A DNA stretch of 25,884 nt from positions 1-25,884 of the forward strand of contig JALQPE010000651.1 of NCBI GenBank assembly GCA_030407315.1, in the 5' to 3' direction. Shown here in pieces: positions 1 through 10,291 of this stretch; position 1 is the stretch's first letter; the number at the start of each line of letters is the position of its first letter. The DNA is from Asparagopsis taxiformis. Lineage: Eukaryota; Rhodophyta; Florideophyceae; Bonnemaisoniales; Bonnemaisoniaceae. Below the pieces are notes generated by a model, which searched no databases, was not told the DNA's origin, and saw only the letters and a program-made list of their open reading frames with translations. Both the position numbers and the translations under genes were made by a program.

Positions 1-324
1 ATGCTCTGTGCCACATCTGACTTACTTAATATCATTACATACTTAGAAACCTAGAAAATCAATTACATTGCACTAGAGTACACTGAATATGTTAGTAACT
101 AGGTTGGATGTACTACAAAACACCCTACCTCCTCCTCATGAGTAAACTTTGCGCACAGAACCGTTCAATACCAGGTAGTGCAGCCAGCGCAAACCACGCT
201 TGCACGACGCAGAGTGCTCCCCAGAACCGTCAACAGTCGTCCAAACCATCGTTTTACGATGTTCCGGCTCCACTTCCCTTCTCACCCTTCCCAGGGTGGA
301 GGACGGACGAAACTCCCAACCGCT
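1..324. other. Left flank, no gene recognised
   Basis: Only short overlapping open frames lacking codon character or family motifs are present. I see no repeat, RNA gene or promoter that I can support. The stretch from about 325 onward begins to resemble the palindromic array. Confidence 0.4.
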
Positions 325-527
325 TACAGCCGAAGCCGTTTACCGGGATGCTTACAGCAAAGTCATCGTTACGATGACTTGCTGTAAGGAAAGGTTTGAT
401 TACAGTGGTGAGAAAATTTTACCGGGTAAAAAAATCAGCAAGAATTTTTTACCCGGTAAAAAATTGTGGCCGCTGTAATGATTTGATTTCTTACAGCAAA
501 GTCATCGTAACGATGACTTTGCTGTCA
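325..527 (+). repeat. Left palindromic array (left arm of a long inverted repeat)
   Basis: Two copies of a palindrome lie at 352-387 and 491-527. Its arm is TTACAGCAAAGTCATCGT around one unpaired central base; the first copy lacks one T, and the second has a mismatch near its end. Between them are two copies of a second palindrome of the type TTTACCGGGTAAAAA, separated by ATCAGCAAGAAT, then a TTGTGGCCGCTGTAATG block. A degenerate unit begins near 328. Read forward, this matches the reverse complement of the array ending at 5260, so the two arrays are inverted relative to each other. Confidence 0.85.
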
Positions 528-773
528 GCACCCCAGCGAAACTGCATCATCTGTAAGCCTTCCTCACCTCAATGTTGCAACCAAAGACGACTGCGATATT
601 ACCTTTCTATCTAGTAGTGCCCGCCATAGTTGCTCCCCTTCTCATATTAAATTGAGTATTGTATATCTCCTGACCCGTCTACATACGCAGACGTCATGTA
701 CTAGCCTAACTTCATCGTTTACTTGAAGGCGGCCTTGATGCCTGCCATAGAATGCTATTAAGAACTAATTTCA

Positions 774-1650
774 TCAGATATCTAAACGCTCCCAGTAGTT
801 GACATTGAAGGGAGGCTGTAGCAACTTCTCCCTGGAAGTTCGCAGTGATAGATGGGACCGGATAGGATGCTGGTACCTCACCGAAGAACGACCCTCCGCG
901 AATCCCATTCCTCCGTGATACACGTCCGTTTCGGCATACAAGCAGGGAATACGGTGGGATGCGCACGTTCGTCACTGGCACGCGGTACTTGTCTTTCGCT
1001 GGATGACTTAGGCACACATGGCTGAACTTGGCGATACGAATGATGAACCCATCCGCACCAGCAGCCATCATGAAATATGATGGCGAGTTGAGAGGACCAG
1101 TTCCAGTTCCCTCACGGACGGGAACATCGGTATGCATAAGTTGCTCCTGACTACCTTCTGCGGTCAAAATCAGACGAAGACCCGTTTCTGGAAAAACCAC
1201 CGCTTCATCTCTTCCAAACCCGAGCTTCAGGTTCTCCGCACAAATCGCCTTACCTAGCTCCAGAATCAGCTTGTTCCTGTACTGCCGCGCGCTTTCTTGC
1301 TCAAGGTCATCGCAGATGCTTTTCCGGTCCGTCTTGAATACACCAGTGCTGTCTTTCGGTCGAAGTGGTTTCCACGGGTTCTTCTGACTTGCACTTGAGC
1401 CACTTGTAGTACCTTGAATGTGCTGGCCATCTGTGTGAATAACTCGTGCGTAGCTGCTCCCACTGTAGTAGAAGAGAAAATGTCTTGCAACACCACGTAA
1501 CCAAGCTCGTCGATCATTCTCTCTGGTAGCTGAAGTATTGTTGGCTTTCACAAGAACCGAGGGGACATACAAAGTAGAGTAGCCTGCAGCTGCTTCCATT
1601 ATCTCCGTCCGGATTGTATCAATGTCTTCTTCTGTGATATAATACTTCAT
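774..1650 (-). CDS. 2OG/Fe(II) dioxygenase-like domain, copy A (C-terminal part of a ParB-like fusion; frameshifted)
   Basis: This is probably an oxygenase of the 2-oxoglutarate/Fe(II) cupin (PhyH-like) kind. The uninterrupted frame is 712-1650 (312 aa). It shows QLMHTDVPV (metal-binding HxD; His codon 1132-1134, Asp 1126-1128), a hydrophobic strand SYFMMAAG and then NVRIPPYSLLV. In that frame the expected distal histidine is absent. One base shift near 914-930 restores DVYHGGMGF (His codon 915-917) followed by SVRYQH, and this frame ends at a stop at 774-776. Copy B has the equivalent QVPHNDFPV, VIVPPRSVF and QHAGAGH. Upstream, the frame is open beyond the ATG at 1650 into NSLPDRTFAEEIPEKLP, resembling copy B, so the domain likely continues from the ParB-like gene. 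The substrate is unknown. It could be a pseudogene or an assembly error. Confidence 0.55.
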
Positions 1651-2450
1651 TCTCGAGTTGGAAGGAACGCATAAAGGCAGCTTCTCAGGTATCTCCTCTG
1701 CGAATGTGCGGTCTGGAAGGGAGTTTTCTTGCTCGTCAGTGAAGAGTGGTGCTTCTTCTCCAGTCGTTTTTTTCTTGCATTGACTCTACTCTTCTTTCCG
1801 GAGGGCCCACCCACTCTCAATGTTGTCATCCGGCGTATTGGGCTCAGAAAAATTCGCGCTAGTTTCTTCCCTTCTTCGCTTCTTATCCACCTGGACTCGT
1901 TTTCATCGCCGCTTCCACCAGAGCTCCTGCTTCTTCCCCGAATCTCCTTGTCCACTTCGGCCGGGCTAGTGCTGTTAGTTTCTGGTGTCCTGATTCGAAG
2001 TTTCAATATCACAGAGCGGTTCTGCGCATCTCCAGCTGTTGTCCAGTCGTGTCTATGTCCATGCGACCCACTATTGTCCAAGTTGATATCCAGACTTTAC
2101 GTATCGCCGCTTTGTTTCCTTCCCTGAGGAAGATCTTCTCTGACAATCCTTCCCGGCGAATTGTCCCTGGCACGACTTTCCCGCTCTGCCCTTGAAGCTG
2201 AAAGACGTTCCTGTTCTTTTTGGAGAACAGCAAGACGTTCTGCTTCCCTCTTCTCAGCTGCTGCAAGACGCGTGGCAGGACGTTCCTGTCCTCCCTCTTT
2301 TGCTGCGGCAGGACGGTCTTCTGCTTCTTTCGGGGTGCTCAGAGGTGCCTCTTCTATTGCTTTCGTTGCGACAGCAGGAATCACTTCTTCAGCCACCACA
2401 TTTGGAGTAATTTCCTGTTCTTCCTCCACAACAGCAGAAAACTTCCTGCT
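1651..2450 (-). pseudogene. Charged linker between ParB-like and dioxygenase-like parts, copy A
   Basis: The stretch carries several short open pieces that join only if single bases are added or removed. The 2097-2429 piece is rich in Glu, Ala and Arg and looks like a helical coiled coil (for example ERLAVLQKEQERLSASRA). The 1647-2081 piece is basic and polar (GKKSRVNARKKRLE). Shifts are inferred near 2438-2441 (an A4 run), near 2100 and near 1740-1760, where EEAPLFTDEQENSLPD joins the dioxygenase frame. Composition and strand agree with a low-complexity interdomain linker. I see no GT-AG intron that would explain the frame changes. Confidence 0.5.
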
Positions 2451-3895
2451 CTACTTGGGCTTCGGCAGATACTCCTTCTTCTGCTTGAACAGGACCAGGA
2501 GTTTCCACCGTTTCCTTCTCTGTAGAATTATTTCCCTGTTCTGCGGCAGTAGGTGCTTCTTCCTCTTCTGCTTTGGCGCCAGCAACAAGTGCTTTTTTAT
2601 TTCTCCGGGGGTCATGCGATTCCGTTCCCTCTCCTCCTCCGCTTTCGTCTCCTGCATTGCCTTTGTCCCGGTAGCATATTCCAGTTTGTCGTAAAAACTG
2701 TTTGTAAACATCCCGTTCTTGGTTCTCAGACTGCTTCTGTCTACCACGTCGTCATGAAAGTCGACAAGGACGAATACAATGCGCTCTCCAATGCGATGAT
2801 CATTATCCCCGACCTCCTTCGCGTTTTCTGCTGCCAAATCCGTTCGCACGAATTCCTCCATCGTTGCAGAGTTCAACCACTTGCGGACGACCTCTGCCAT
2901 ATCATAGATGGCCAACAGAGCCAGTAGCCAAGTGCGCATCGTGAACGGGCTTCCGCTTCCGATATTTCTGAAAAGTCCTCTCTTCCTCCTCATCCTTGTC
3001 CACGACGCTGTCATCTCGAGCACAAAACCACTGGAACCACTCCTTATCGCGCGTCCCGCGTCCTCCGTCGTGCCATTGCGGAATATTGCGTTATTGACAA
3101 GATCGAGCACGCACCCGTACATATCGGCAGAGTCAATTCGAGAAAAGTCCGGATCTCTTCCCTCGGTTCTTGCATCCTCGATTTCTCTGTTCCTATCCAA
3201 AGCATTGTAAACGCTAGGGATAGAGCTCCAGTACACGAAAGCAACGCTGTCTGTGCGATTGAACCCCTTCGCAATGTTGATGTACTGCCTATACGAGTTC
3301 TCCGAACGGTTCCTGTCGGACGGCAGAATATAGCTCACTTCTTTCAGAATAGGAATAAGCCGGACAACAGGAAGATCCATCTGGTTGGAAAACCTGAGAA
3401 ACTCTATGACCGCACAGACATTGTCGGCAATGCTCACAGAAGCGACATCGTGAGTTTGTATATTGGCTTCGAGAGACAGTTTCAGAACCTCCAGCGCATC
3501 GAAAATTAGACGCCCGTTCGGCGCAATCAACTGTTGTACCCAAACCAATTCCAAGGAATCCCTGTTCTTTCCTGAGTACTTCTCCAGGCATAGTTGCAGA
3601 GCAGCTATGCGATGAGAGCCATCGATGCAGTAAAACTCGTCTCCTTCGTTATCTTCCATTTTGCAGACTGTAATCATAGTTCCAGTGGTAGAGAAACCTC
3701 TATCCATGAAAATGCTGGCCAGTTCGTTACACGACCCGGTCGCACCAAACGGGAGGTCACTGTCGGAAACTTCACTTTGCGAGGATCAACTTGCACTTTA
3801 GAAAGAGCTGTACTGAGCAATAGTGATGCTTTCTCTTCAGCAGAAGGAGAATTGCTCTTCTCCGCTGTAGTATTCAAGATACTATTGTCTCCCAT
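2451..3895 (-). CDS. ParB/Srx-fold-like protein, copy A (N-terminal part; frameshifted)
   Basis: The 418-aa uninterrupted frame (2451-3707) contains FYCIDGSHRIAAL at about residues 25-37, the hallmark ParB/sulfiredoxin-fold motif of the form (I/V)DGxHRxxA, preceded by strand TMITVCKMED. The ATG at 3707 truncates the domain. A one-base shift at the A3 run near 3757-3759 adds upstream VSDSDLPFGATGSCNELASI and leads to an ATG at 3893-3895 in a good context (A at -3, G at +4). The region after the motif is helical and aligns loosely with copy B (S-E-A/S-N-x-x-T pattern). The end, from the A6 run at 2593-2598, is a frameshift: the other frame continues KALVAGAKAEEEEAPTAAE, and the visible Lys/Arg-rich tail is an artefact. 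ParB-fold proteins bind DNA sites, hydrolyse CTP or act as nucleases or kinases; which applies here is unknown. Confidence 0.65.
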
Positions 3896-3967
3896 TGTAA
3901 TCCCTGAAATCTCAGTTCGTTCAATCGGTTCTTTGTTCAAATGTTGTGTAGACGATGAAATCCACAA

Positions 3968-4700
3968 TTGTGGTACCTCCGAGTGCGCTTCCCGTCTCTC
4001 AGCTTCCTCTCATATACTGTCCGGACAAGACATCCCTTACCTACCTTCAGTCCTGATGAACCTTACGCTGCACCCGCTCAGCACCTCTGACTCTACCTGA
4101 TCCTGATACCTCCACAAAGCGTTTAGCCCTTTCCATCAATCTACACCTAATAGTATGTACCTCTAGCGCATATAATGAAATCGAACCCGTTTACCTCACC
4201 ACGTCAATTATCATTCATATTCCAAAAACCTATTTCATCCACGCTCTCCACCTCGCTTCTTCTTCCATACCATTGATTCCTATCAATCGATTCTACGTGA
4301 GTTTTATACATTTACCACGATCCACCTCTCCTACAAGTCTGAAAAATTCATTTCTACACTAACTTTTCCTACTCACAAATAACCGGTTCCCGTGCAGGCC
4401 ACTGCTTGAATTTCTTCCTATTGGCGTACTCGGCTGCAAAGGATTCATAGACTATTTAAACGGTGATCATATAAATGGTTTCCAATGTGCTCCAATGGAC
4501 CATACACCAATGAACATCAATATGATTCTGTTCAACTACCTATTCACTACTGCGATTCAGTTTTCTTCCATACCAAATCTCATTGCCTTCCTACCCTAGT
4601 CGATTCAAAATGCTTCCTCCTCGTCAGTTGATCAATATTCCTTACAACGAGCAGGTCCTCTGGACATCCTAAAGTTGGTTACTTAACCTTAACAATCGAT
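3968..4700. other. Gap upstream of copy A, no gene recognised
   Basis: AT-rich, pyrimidine-biased sequence without long frames or recognisable motifs. It probably holds the promoter and 5' leader of the minus-strand copy A gene, but no specific element can be assigned. Confidence 0.35.
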
Positions 4701-4707
4701 GAATTTG

Positions 4708-5260
4708 CTGTAATGAAACGTTTTCTTACAGCAGCCACGATTTCTTTACCGGGTAAAAAATTGTGGCCGCTGTAATGAAACGTTTTCTTACAGCAAAGTC
4801 ATCGTTACGATGACTTTGCTGTAAGAAAAGAAAACATTACAGCAGCCACGATTTCTTTACCGGGTAAAAAATTGTGGCCGCTGTAATGAAACGTTTTCTT
4901 ACAGCAAAGTCATCGTTACGATGACTTTGCTGTAAGAAAAGAAAACATTACAGCAGCCACGATTTCTTTACCGGGTAAAAAATTGTGGCCGCTGTAATGA
5001 AACAGTTCTTTACAGCAAAGTCATCGTTACGATGACTTTGCTGTAAGAAAAGAAAACATTACAGCGGCCACAATTTTTTACCCGGTAAAAATTCTTGCTG
5101 ATTTTTACCCGGTAAAAAATTCTTCGGCCACTGCAAGGAAACGGTTCCTTACAGCAAATCATTACAGCTGCCACGATTTTTTACCAGGTAAAAATTCTTG
5201 GCCACTGTAATGGCAACGTTTTCTTACAGCAAAGTCATCGTAACGATGACTTTGCTGTAA
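4708..5260 (-). repeat. Right palindromic array with 111-bp tandem units
   Basis: Four near-identical 37-bp palindromes (arm TTACAGCAAAGTCATCGT) lie at 4788-4824, 4899-4935, 5010-5046 and 5224-5260. The first three are spaced exactly 111 bp apart. Each unit also carries an ACCGGGTAAAAAATTGTGGC block and a TGTAATGAAACG block. Between 5060 and 5220 are three further ACCCGGTAAAA or ACCAGGTAAAA palindromes with the ATCAGCAAGAAT spacer in reverse orientation. The outer palindrome (5224) has the central base in the opposite sense (GTAAC), which fits the inverted arrangement relative to the left array. Confidence 0.9.
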
Positions 5261-5381
5261 GCATACCTCCCTCCATCCTCTCAGATCCTCTCCCCACTAC
5301 TTCGCACCAATCCACCAACGCCCTAGAGTGTACTATTCATATGTGATGCATCTGGTTATTCATTTTATTCTTCCCTAAAAA

Positions 5382-8300
5382 TCATGCAGCCCTCGGTGGA
5401 AATCCGTCTGGCCTACATAGTGCATATATCTCTCCACCCTCCAGCAGTCCGGGTCCGTGCCTTACCTCCCTCATGTTCTCATCATATTCGCATACACTCC
5501 CATTGCAATAGTGCATACCAAACACCTCAGTGACTCCCTCACTCATCTCCACAATTACTGTTCGTCGCCTCTCTTCGACCTTGAACACTCCTTCATCAGT
5601 TTTTTGCAAACCCAGGCAAACTCCATAAGCTGTACCTCGCTCATCTCTCGCACTCTCGGTCCTCAGGATAAAGAACGCTAGAACAATGAAAAACCGCGGT
5701 TCATAATTAATTCTTCCCCGCATTATCTCTGATGTGAGACGAGACGCCGGGTACAGAATCGCTTGTGAAGTTGCACCATCCTCACATGTCCTCTGTTCAG
5801 GGCAAACAGCATGGATGATAGCTCCTGATTCTAGAGAGCCAGACCTCTGCACTGTTTTCCTTCCCCACTCTGTCGTAGTGCTTCTAGAAACTCTTCTCAC
5901 CCATTCGGCATACTTTCCACACCCGCTTGTTCCGCTTCCGTACCTTTCGGTAAAGAACCGTTTGAAAACCCCTACAGCACCCTCTGCCATATCACATTTT
6001 CCATTCATGTACTCCTTGACCTCGTCAATAGATATACCTCCATGCCCTCTCCACGTCACAATTTCACCATCCGCCGACAATATCTTTCCTCGACGCTGGG
6101 AGAGAAGCTGGAGAACCGGTTCCTGGAAGCAGTTTTTCACTACCTCGTCTTCCACATCTATTTCTCTCCCTAGCTCCTGTGAAAGAACGTTGACCATTTG
6201 AGAGCATTCGGACGAGGACCAATGTTGTGGCTCCATGCCGATTTCGCGCAAAACAATGGCCACTCTCGTCTGCCAGTCATCCGCAAGAACTAATTCCAGC
6301 GCTGAAAGCTGTTCGCTTTGGTGATTGGACATTCTCACACCTTTCTTCAGCGGCTGATGCATCCGTTCGAATATAAGCTCCTGCACGTGCTTCACAGAGC
6401 CGTAAGCAGGAAGCGTATGAACACAAAACTCGACAAGACGATGAACATTAGGCTTGTCCAAATGTGCTCCTGCTCCCTTCACTTTCCGACAATACTCATT
6501 CAACGTCTCCACGTAGTCTACAGTTCTTCCCAGAATGTATTCATTCCTGCCACCTTCTCCGTCAGCCGTCTCTACTTCATGTGGACCGTCTTTCCACCAT
6601 ACGGGCATGAAACTAATACACGAAACCAGCTTCTGAAACATCACTACTAGTTTGACGGCCCCATCAAATTTTTCACGATGACCTTCCCCTTTCCCATCCA
6701 TCATTCGAGCTGCGTTTTCTAATGCCATAGGTGCTATCGGCAGCACACTGAATATGTCACTCATGTTCATGGAAAGCAGATTGTTGGTTCCAAATAAACG
6801 GTTCTGCCTTCCCATCCTGAACTTCTTCAGAGCGCCCAGAATTTGCAATTCAGCTACCTCTCGAATTCGTGGGCTGGCAGCTGAAATACAAGCGTTCAGT
6901 ACATCTTGTGCCAGTCCAGACAATAGATGGTCAGGTGCTATCACTGCGGAACGGTACGGGTCAAAACTTGGTGGGACAACTGAAACTCCGTTTTCCGTCT
7001 TCGGTACTTCTTCCTGCACTGCTTCCAAGGAAGTGCTCAGGACATGAAATGGTAAATCTTCCCCTTCTTCTGCAGCCAGTCCGAGAGTGCGAAGCTGGGT
7101 TTCTGTGGCATCCTTACGTGTCGATGCATTCCGATACTTGCTCCTGGCATGCGTCGATGTTTGCCAGTTCACTACCGAAGTGTATGCATTCTTCGTGCCA
7201 CCAGTACTGCTCAGGTCATATTTGCGGAAACTGCAGATGTGGCACGGAGAGTTTGATGTGTGTCCAAGAACATCCAGGGTATGTGAAACTGCAGGATAGT
7301 CTCCAATGCTCCCCACTGGGTCTAGAAATACCACAACATCTTCTCCCTCTGCATTTTTCGTTGGGAAACCCTCTGTGCTTCCTCGCACTATATCTTGAAC
7401 GATATATCGCAATACACAATTTGTGGACACTTCCGGAGGTGGCAAACCAATCACTCGAACCGCTTGGTAGCTTCCCCTTTTCCGAGGCGGTAGATTGAGA
7501 GGTAACATATAGCATCCACCAAAACTTCCCTTCCTGCTTGTGAATGGTTCAAAGTCATCCGTGTAAAGGAGAAATCGGTAAACAAAGTAGTTTCGACCAT
7601 CCTCCAGCTTTCCCCAACATGGTGCATCTTCTCGCGGAGACGCTGGGTGCCATTGCGACCTGTGGTCTCCGAAACCATCCGAGAACACCCCTGAAACACG
7701 AATTTCTTCATAGTTGGGGCTTCCTAGTCCATCGGGCGAGTTTCTGGCTTCAGCAAAGCTCGCGCCCGGTGAAAAGCAAAGTAACATGGTGGATGCTTCT
7801 CCGACCTGCTCTTTCAAATACCTGTTCACCAATACGACGTGTGGAACAATATCACCCTCTTCCATTCCAATTGGTAATAGAACGGTTATCACGTCCCCAG
7901 CTCGTGTTCCTTTTCCCTTGGCTCCTGCTCCGATTACACATTGCGATATCGCTCGCAGAGCATGCTGCCTCTCCCATTCCAATAGATGTGACATTCGCGG
8001 CTGCAGATATTTTTCGACATGCACATCATGCTCACCGTCGTGTCGAGCCTCATAGGTAACTATGGTCCTAGCATGAAGTTCCCACAACGATGTAACTGCC
8101 ACTCTTCTCCTCTTCGGTTTCCCACCATCTCTGTCATTCTTCCTAAACCCTTTTGCTCTTTCGATGACGGCAACCTGACGAGCTCCTGGATGACATCGGA
8201 TTCGAATTGCTGTTCCATCAGGTACATAAATGTGCTTCAAACCCTTTTTCCCATCGCTGTCAATGGGAACAACTGCTGTGCGAACGAATGGGTCGCTCAA

Positions 8301-9195
8301 AACACCCCTCCTGCACTTTGCAATGAACGAATCTTCAATGCTGCACTCTGCGGTTGATTTTTCTCCTTCCGAGCTTCGATTGTTCGCATCACTGCGGAGT
8401 GCTTTAAAGATTGGTCGAGTCTGGGCATCTTTCAGAGCCCATGTGCTTGGGAGTACAATACGAACTTTCGGGAACTTTCGCCATTCCTCCACAATTGTCT
8501 CTGTCATCTGTTGTTCCACGGGTTCCTACTGCACCTCGATGCTGTGCAGCTCTTGCTCCGCTCTTTCGAAGGTCTATCGGAAACTCGATGTCACAGCTCT
8601 TTGCATAGCAGTGTTTCCTCAAGAATGGTAGTATCTTCTGTCGCATCACAGAGTCCGACGAGACGTGCTCACTTGGATCTCTGCGGAAATTCATTCCGAA
8701 CAGGGTACCTTCATAGTGGGCTCTTGTCATTCTTTGAGTTCCACTCAGCTGAAGAGCCCCATACATCGCAGGCCATTGTATTAATGCCTTGAAATCACCA
8801 CATGCTTCATCCCCAGCATTTCGGTCTATCGGGCCTCCAGTTGAAATGGAATCAGAACCTCGTCCGGTTGCTTCTTCCGATTCCATTAGCGTGCTCGATG
8901 CTACGTAGATGTCACTTCCAGCTTCATCGTTGTTGCTGTACACATCAATACAACCTTCTATTGTGTCACCCATAGGGATTGGGGACTCCAATAGGTCATC
9001 TGTGGTACACTCACGTCGTAGCTCATTACCTCTCGGGATTTCTTTGTTCATGCAGGCTGCATCACTGCTGCGGATTTCTCCCTGCAGTTTCCCATGAAGC
9101 TGTTTACTGGGACTGGCCACATTGAGTGAATCGAATCTCGCCTTTGTCCTACGACTTGTGGTTTTCTTTCGAATAGGAGTCCGTCTCGGAGCCAT
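5382..9195 (-). pseudogene. Tnp2/DUF4218-like transposase, one frameshift and one stop
   Basis: The main frame (5382-8519, 1045 aa) begins at a GTG, but the true start is likely the ATG at 9193-9195 (A at -3, G at +4), whose basic N-terminus is MAPRRTPIRKKTTSRR. The two frames join if one base is removed near 8566-8575 and an in-frame TAG at 8526-8528 is read through; the span is a multiple of three plus one. The core resembles Tnp2-type (CACTA/KDZ-like) transposases: VVVFLDPVGSIGDYPAVSH followed by SPCHICSFRK, then IAPDHLLSGLAQD, and later ELIFERMHQPLKKGVRMSN, which recalls the FER...LK...R pattern of DUF4218. The product would cut and move a DNA transposon. The family call rests on motif resemblance only. 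The stop suggests real decay rather than only indel error. Confidence 0.6.
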
Positions 9196-10150
9196 CTTGA
9201 TGTTTTTGTTCTTTTCTTCTTCGCTCAGTTTTGTTGCATAGAATACAACTCTAAACTTCTACGACATGACTACTATCTCAATACAGTATTACTTTTAACC
9301 GTTACGAAACCTTTCCAGGGTTTCATTCGATCCAATGAACTGGTTCACCACAATTCTTTGTCCTATGCTCATTTCTTTATACACATTGATTGCTATTTCA
9401 TCCGGACTCAACATCGTTTTGCTATCTTGTATCGCATTCCCTAACCACAAACCCAACCAAGATGTATCCATTTCCGGAAAACGGCCGTTTATTTCGCAGT
9501 GATGCTCTAGGCACTAATACTGAATCTGATTTTCTCATACACGTACTTCCTACTCGTATACTCTACCATTTTCGGCCCTATTTACAAGTTGAAAGCACAA
9601 TCTCTCGTTGAATCGTACTCGGTGTGATATCTTAAATTAGCATAAATTTATATATTGCAATGCAGATTCACTGCTCGCTTGCAACATGAAAATTATAAAA
9701 TTTCTCCCACACTGCTGTTTCCTAGCCGCCCACATCCACGTGGCCCGCTTTGACTGCCTGCCAAGTGTGCTCAGAGCATGCAATGACGTCATCGATATAT
9801 ACCGTCCACATCATCACTGGAAGCGCGGACTCCTCGTCCAGGAAAGGGCGCCATTTTTCCTACTCCTCGCCTCACCCTTTTCTGTAGGCCCCATATGCTA
9901 GTGTTGTTCCTATATTTCTGTAGTGATGACATCATTATAGACTAGAGAAGGCGGTAGAAGATACAATAATTTTGCGCCTGTTCTGCCAGGTCATGTGCTT
10001 CAAAGCGTAATTCGCACCCTAGGTATCGTTTTTCTGGGCCTCCCATCGCACCGCTCCGTTTCAAACTCATCCCTCTATTGTTCTCCTACACGTCATTTCC
10101 GCCCGCAGAGTGCTACTTAAACAACAGATTCTGGAATCCCTGTTTCCATC
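9196..10150. other. Intergenic, AT-rich; CRE-like site
   Basis: No credible gene is seen. The 5' leader of the transposase gene lies at the left end. A perfect TGACGTCA octamer, a CREB/ATF-type site, occurs at 9784-9791 followed by GATATATA, but no transcript starting nearby is evident, so this may be chance. Confidence 0.35.
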
Positions 10151-10291
10151 TTCATATCCGTCGGAAACAAGGCAACAACCCTGGCCGTGGAAGCCGTATA
10201 GATCATCTAAACTGCTTCCAAAGCGTAAGTTTTAGATCATCAATACGGCTTCCAAGGCCAAAGTTGTTGCTTTGTCTCCGACGGATATGAA
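10151..10291. mobile_element. Foldback (MITE-like) element
   Basis: The sequence starts TTCATATCCGTCGGA and ends TCCGACGGATATGAA. The arms of about 64 bases pair with few mismatches around a short centre, so the whole unit forms one long hairpin. There is no coding capacity. This is the structure of a foldback or miniature inverted-repeat transposon. No target duplication is obvious. Confidence 0.75.

Larger units (their letters stand above)
348..5264. mobile_element. Putative 4.9 kb element bounded by inverted palindromic arrays
   Basis: The left array (from 348) and right array (to 5264) are inverted copies sharing the block order palindrome, CAGTGG/CAGTGGCC, ACCGGGTAAAA, ATCAGCAAGAAT, TTGTGGCCGCTGTAATG, palindrome. 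The match extends outward four bases (ATGC at 348-351, GCAT at 5261-5264). The interior carries the ParB-like/dioxygenase gene copy A. I could not find a convincing target-site duplication, so the ends are approximate. No transposase lies inside; a Tnp2-like transposase begins 118 bases beyond the right end and could act in trans or mark a larger element. This is an inference from inverted structure, not from a recognised family. Confidence 0.5.

Noticed and set aside
4708..5260. CRISPR array
   Set aside because: Repeats are palindromes in 111-bp tandem units with near-identical, not unique, spacing sequence, and no cas gene is present.
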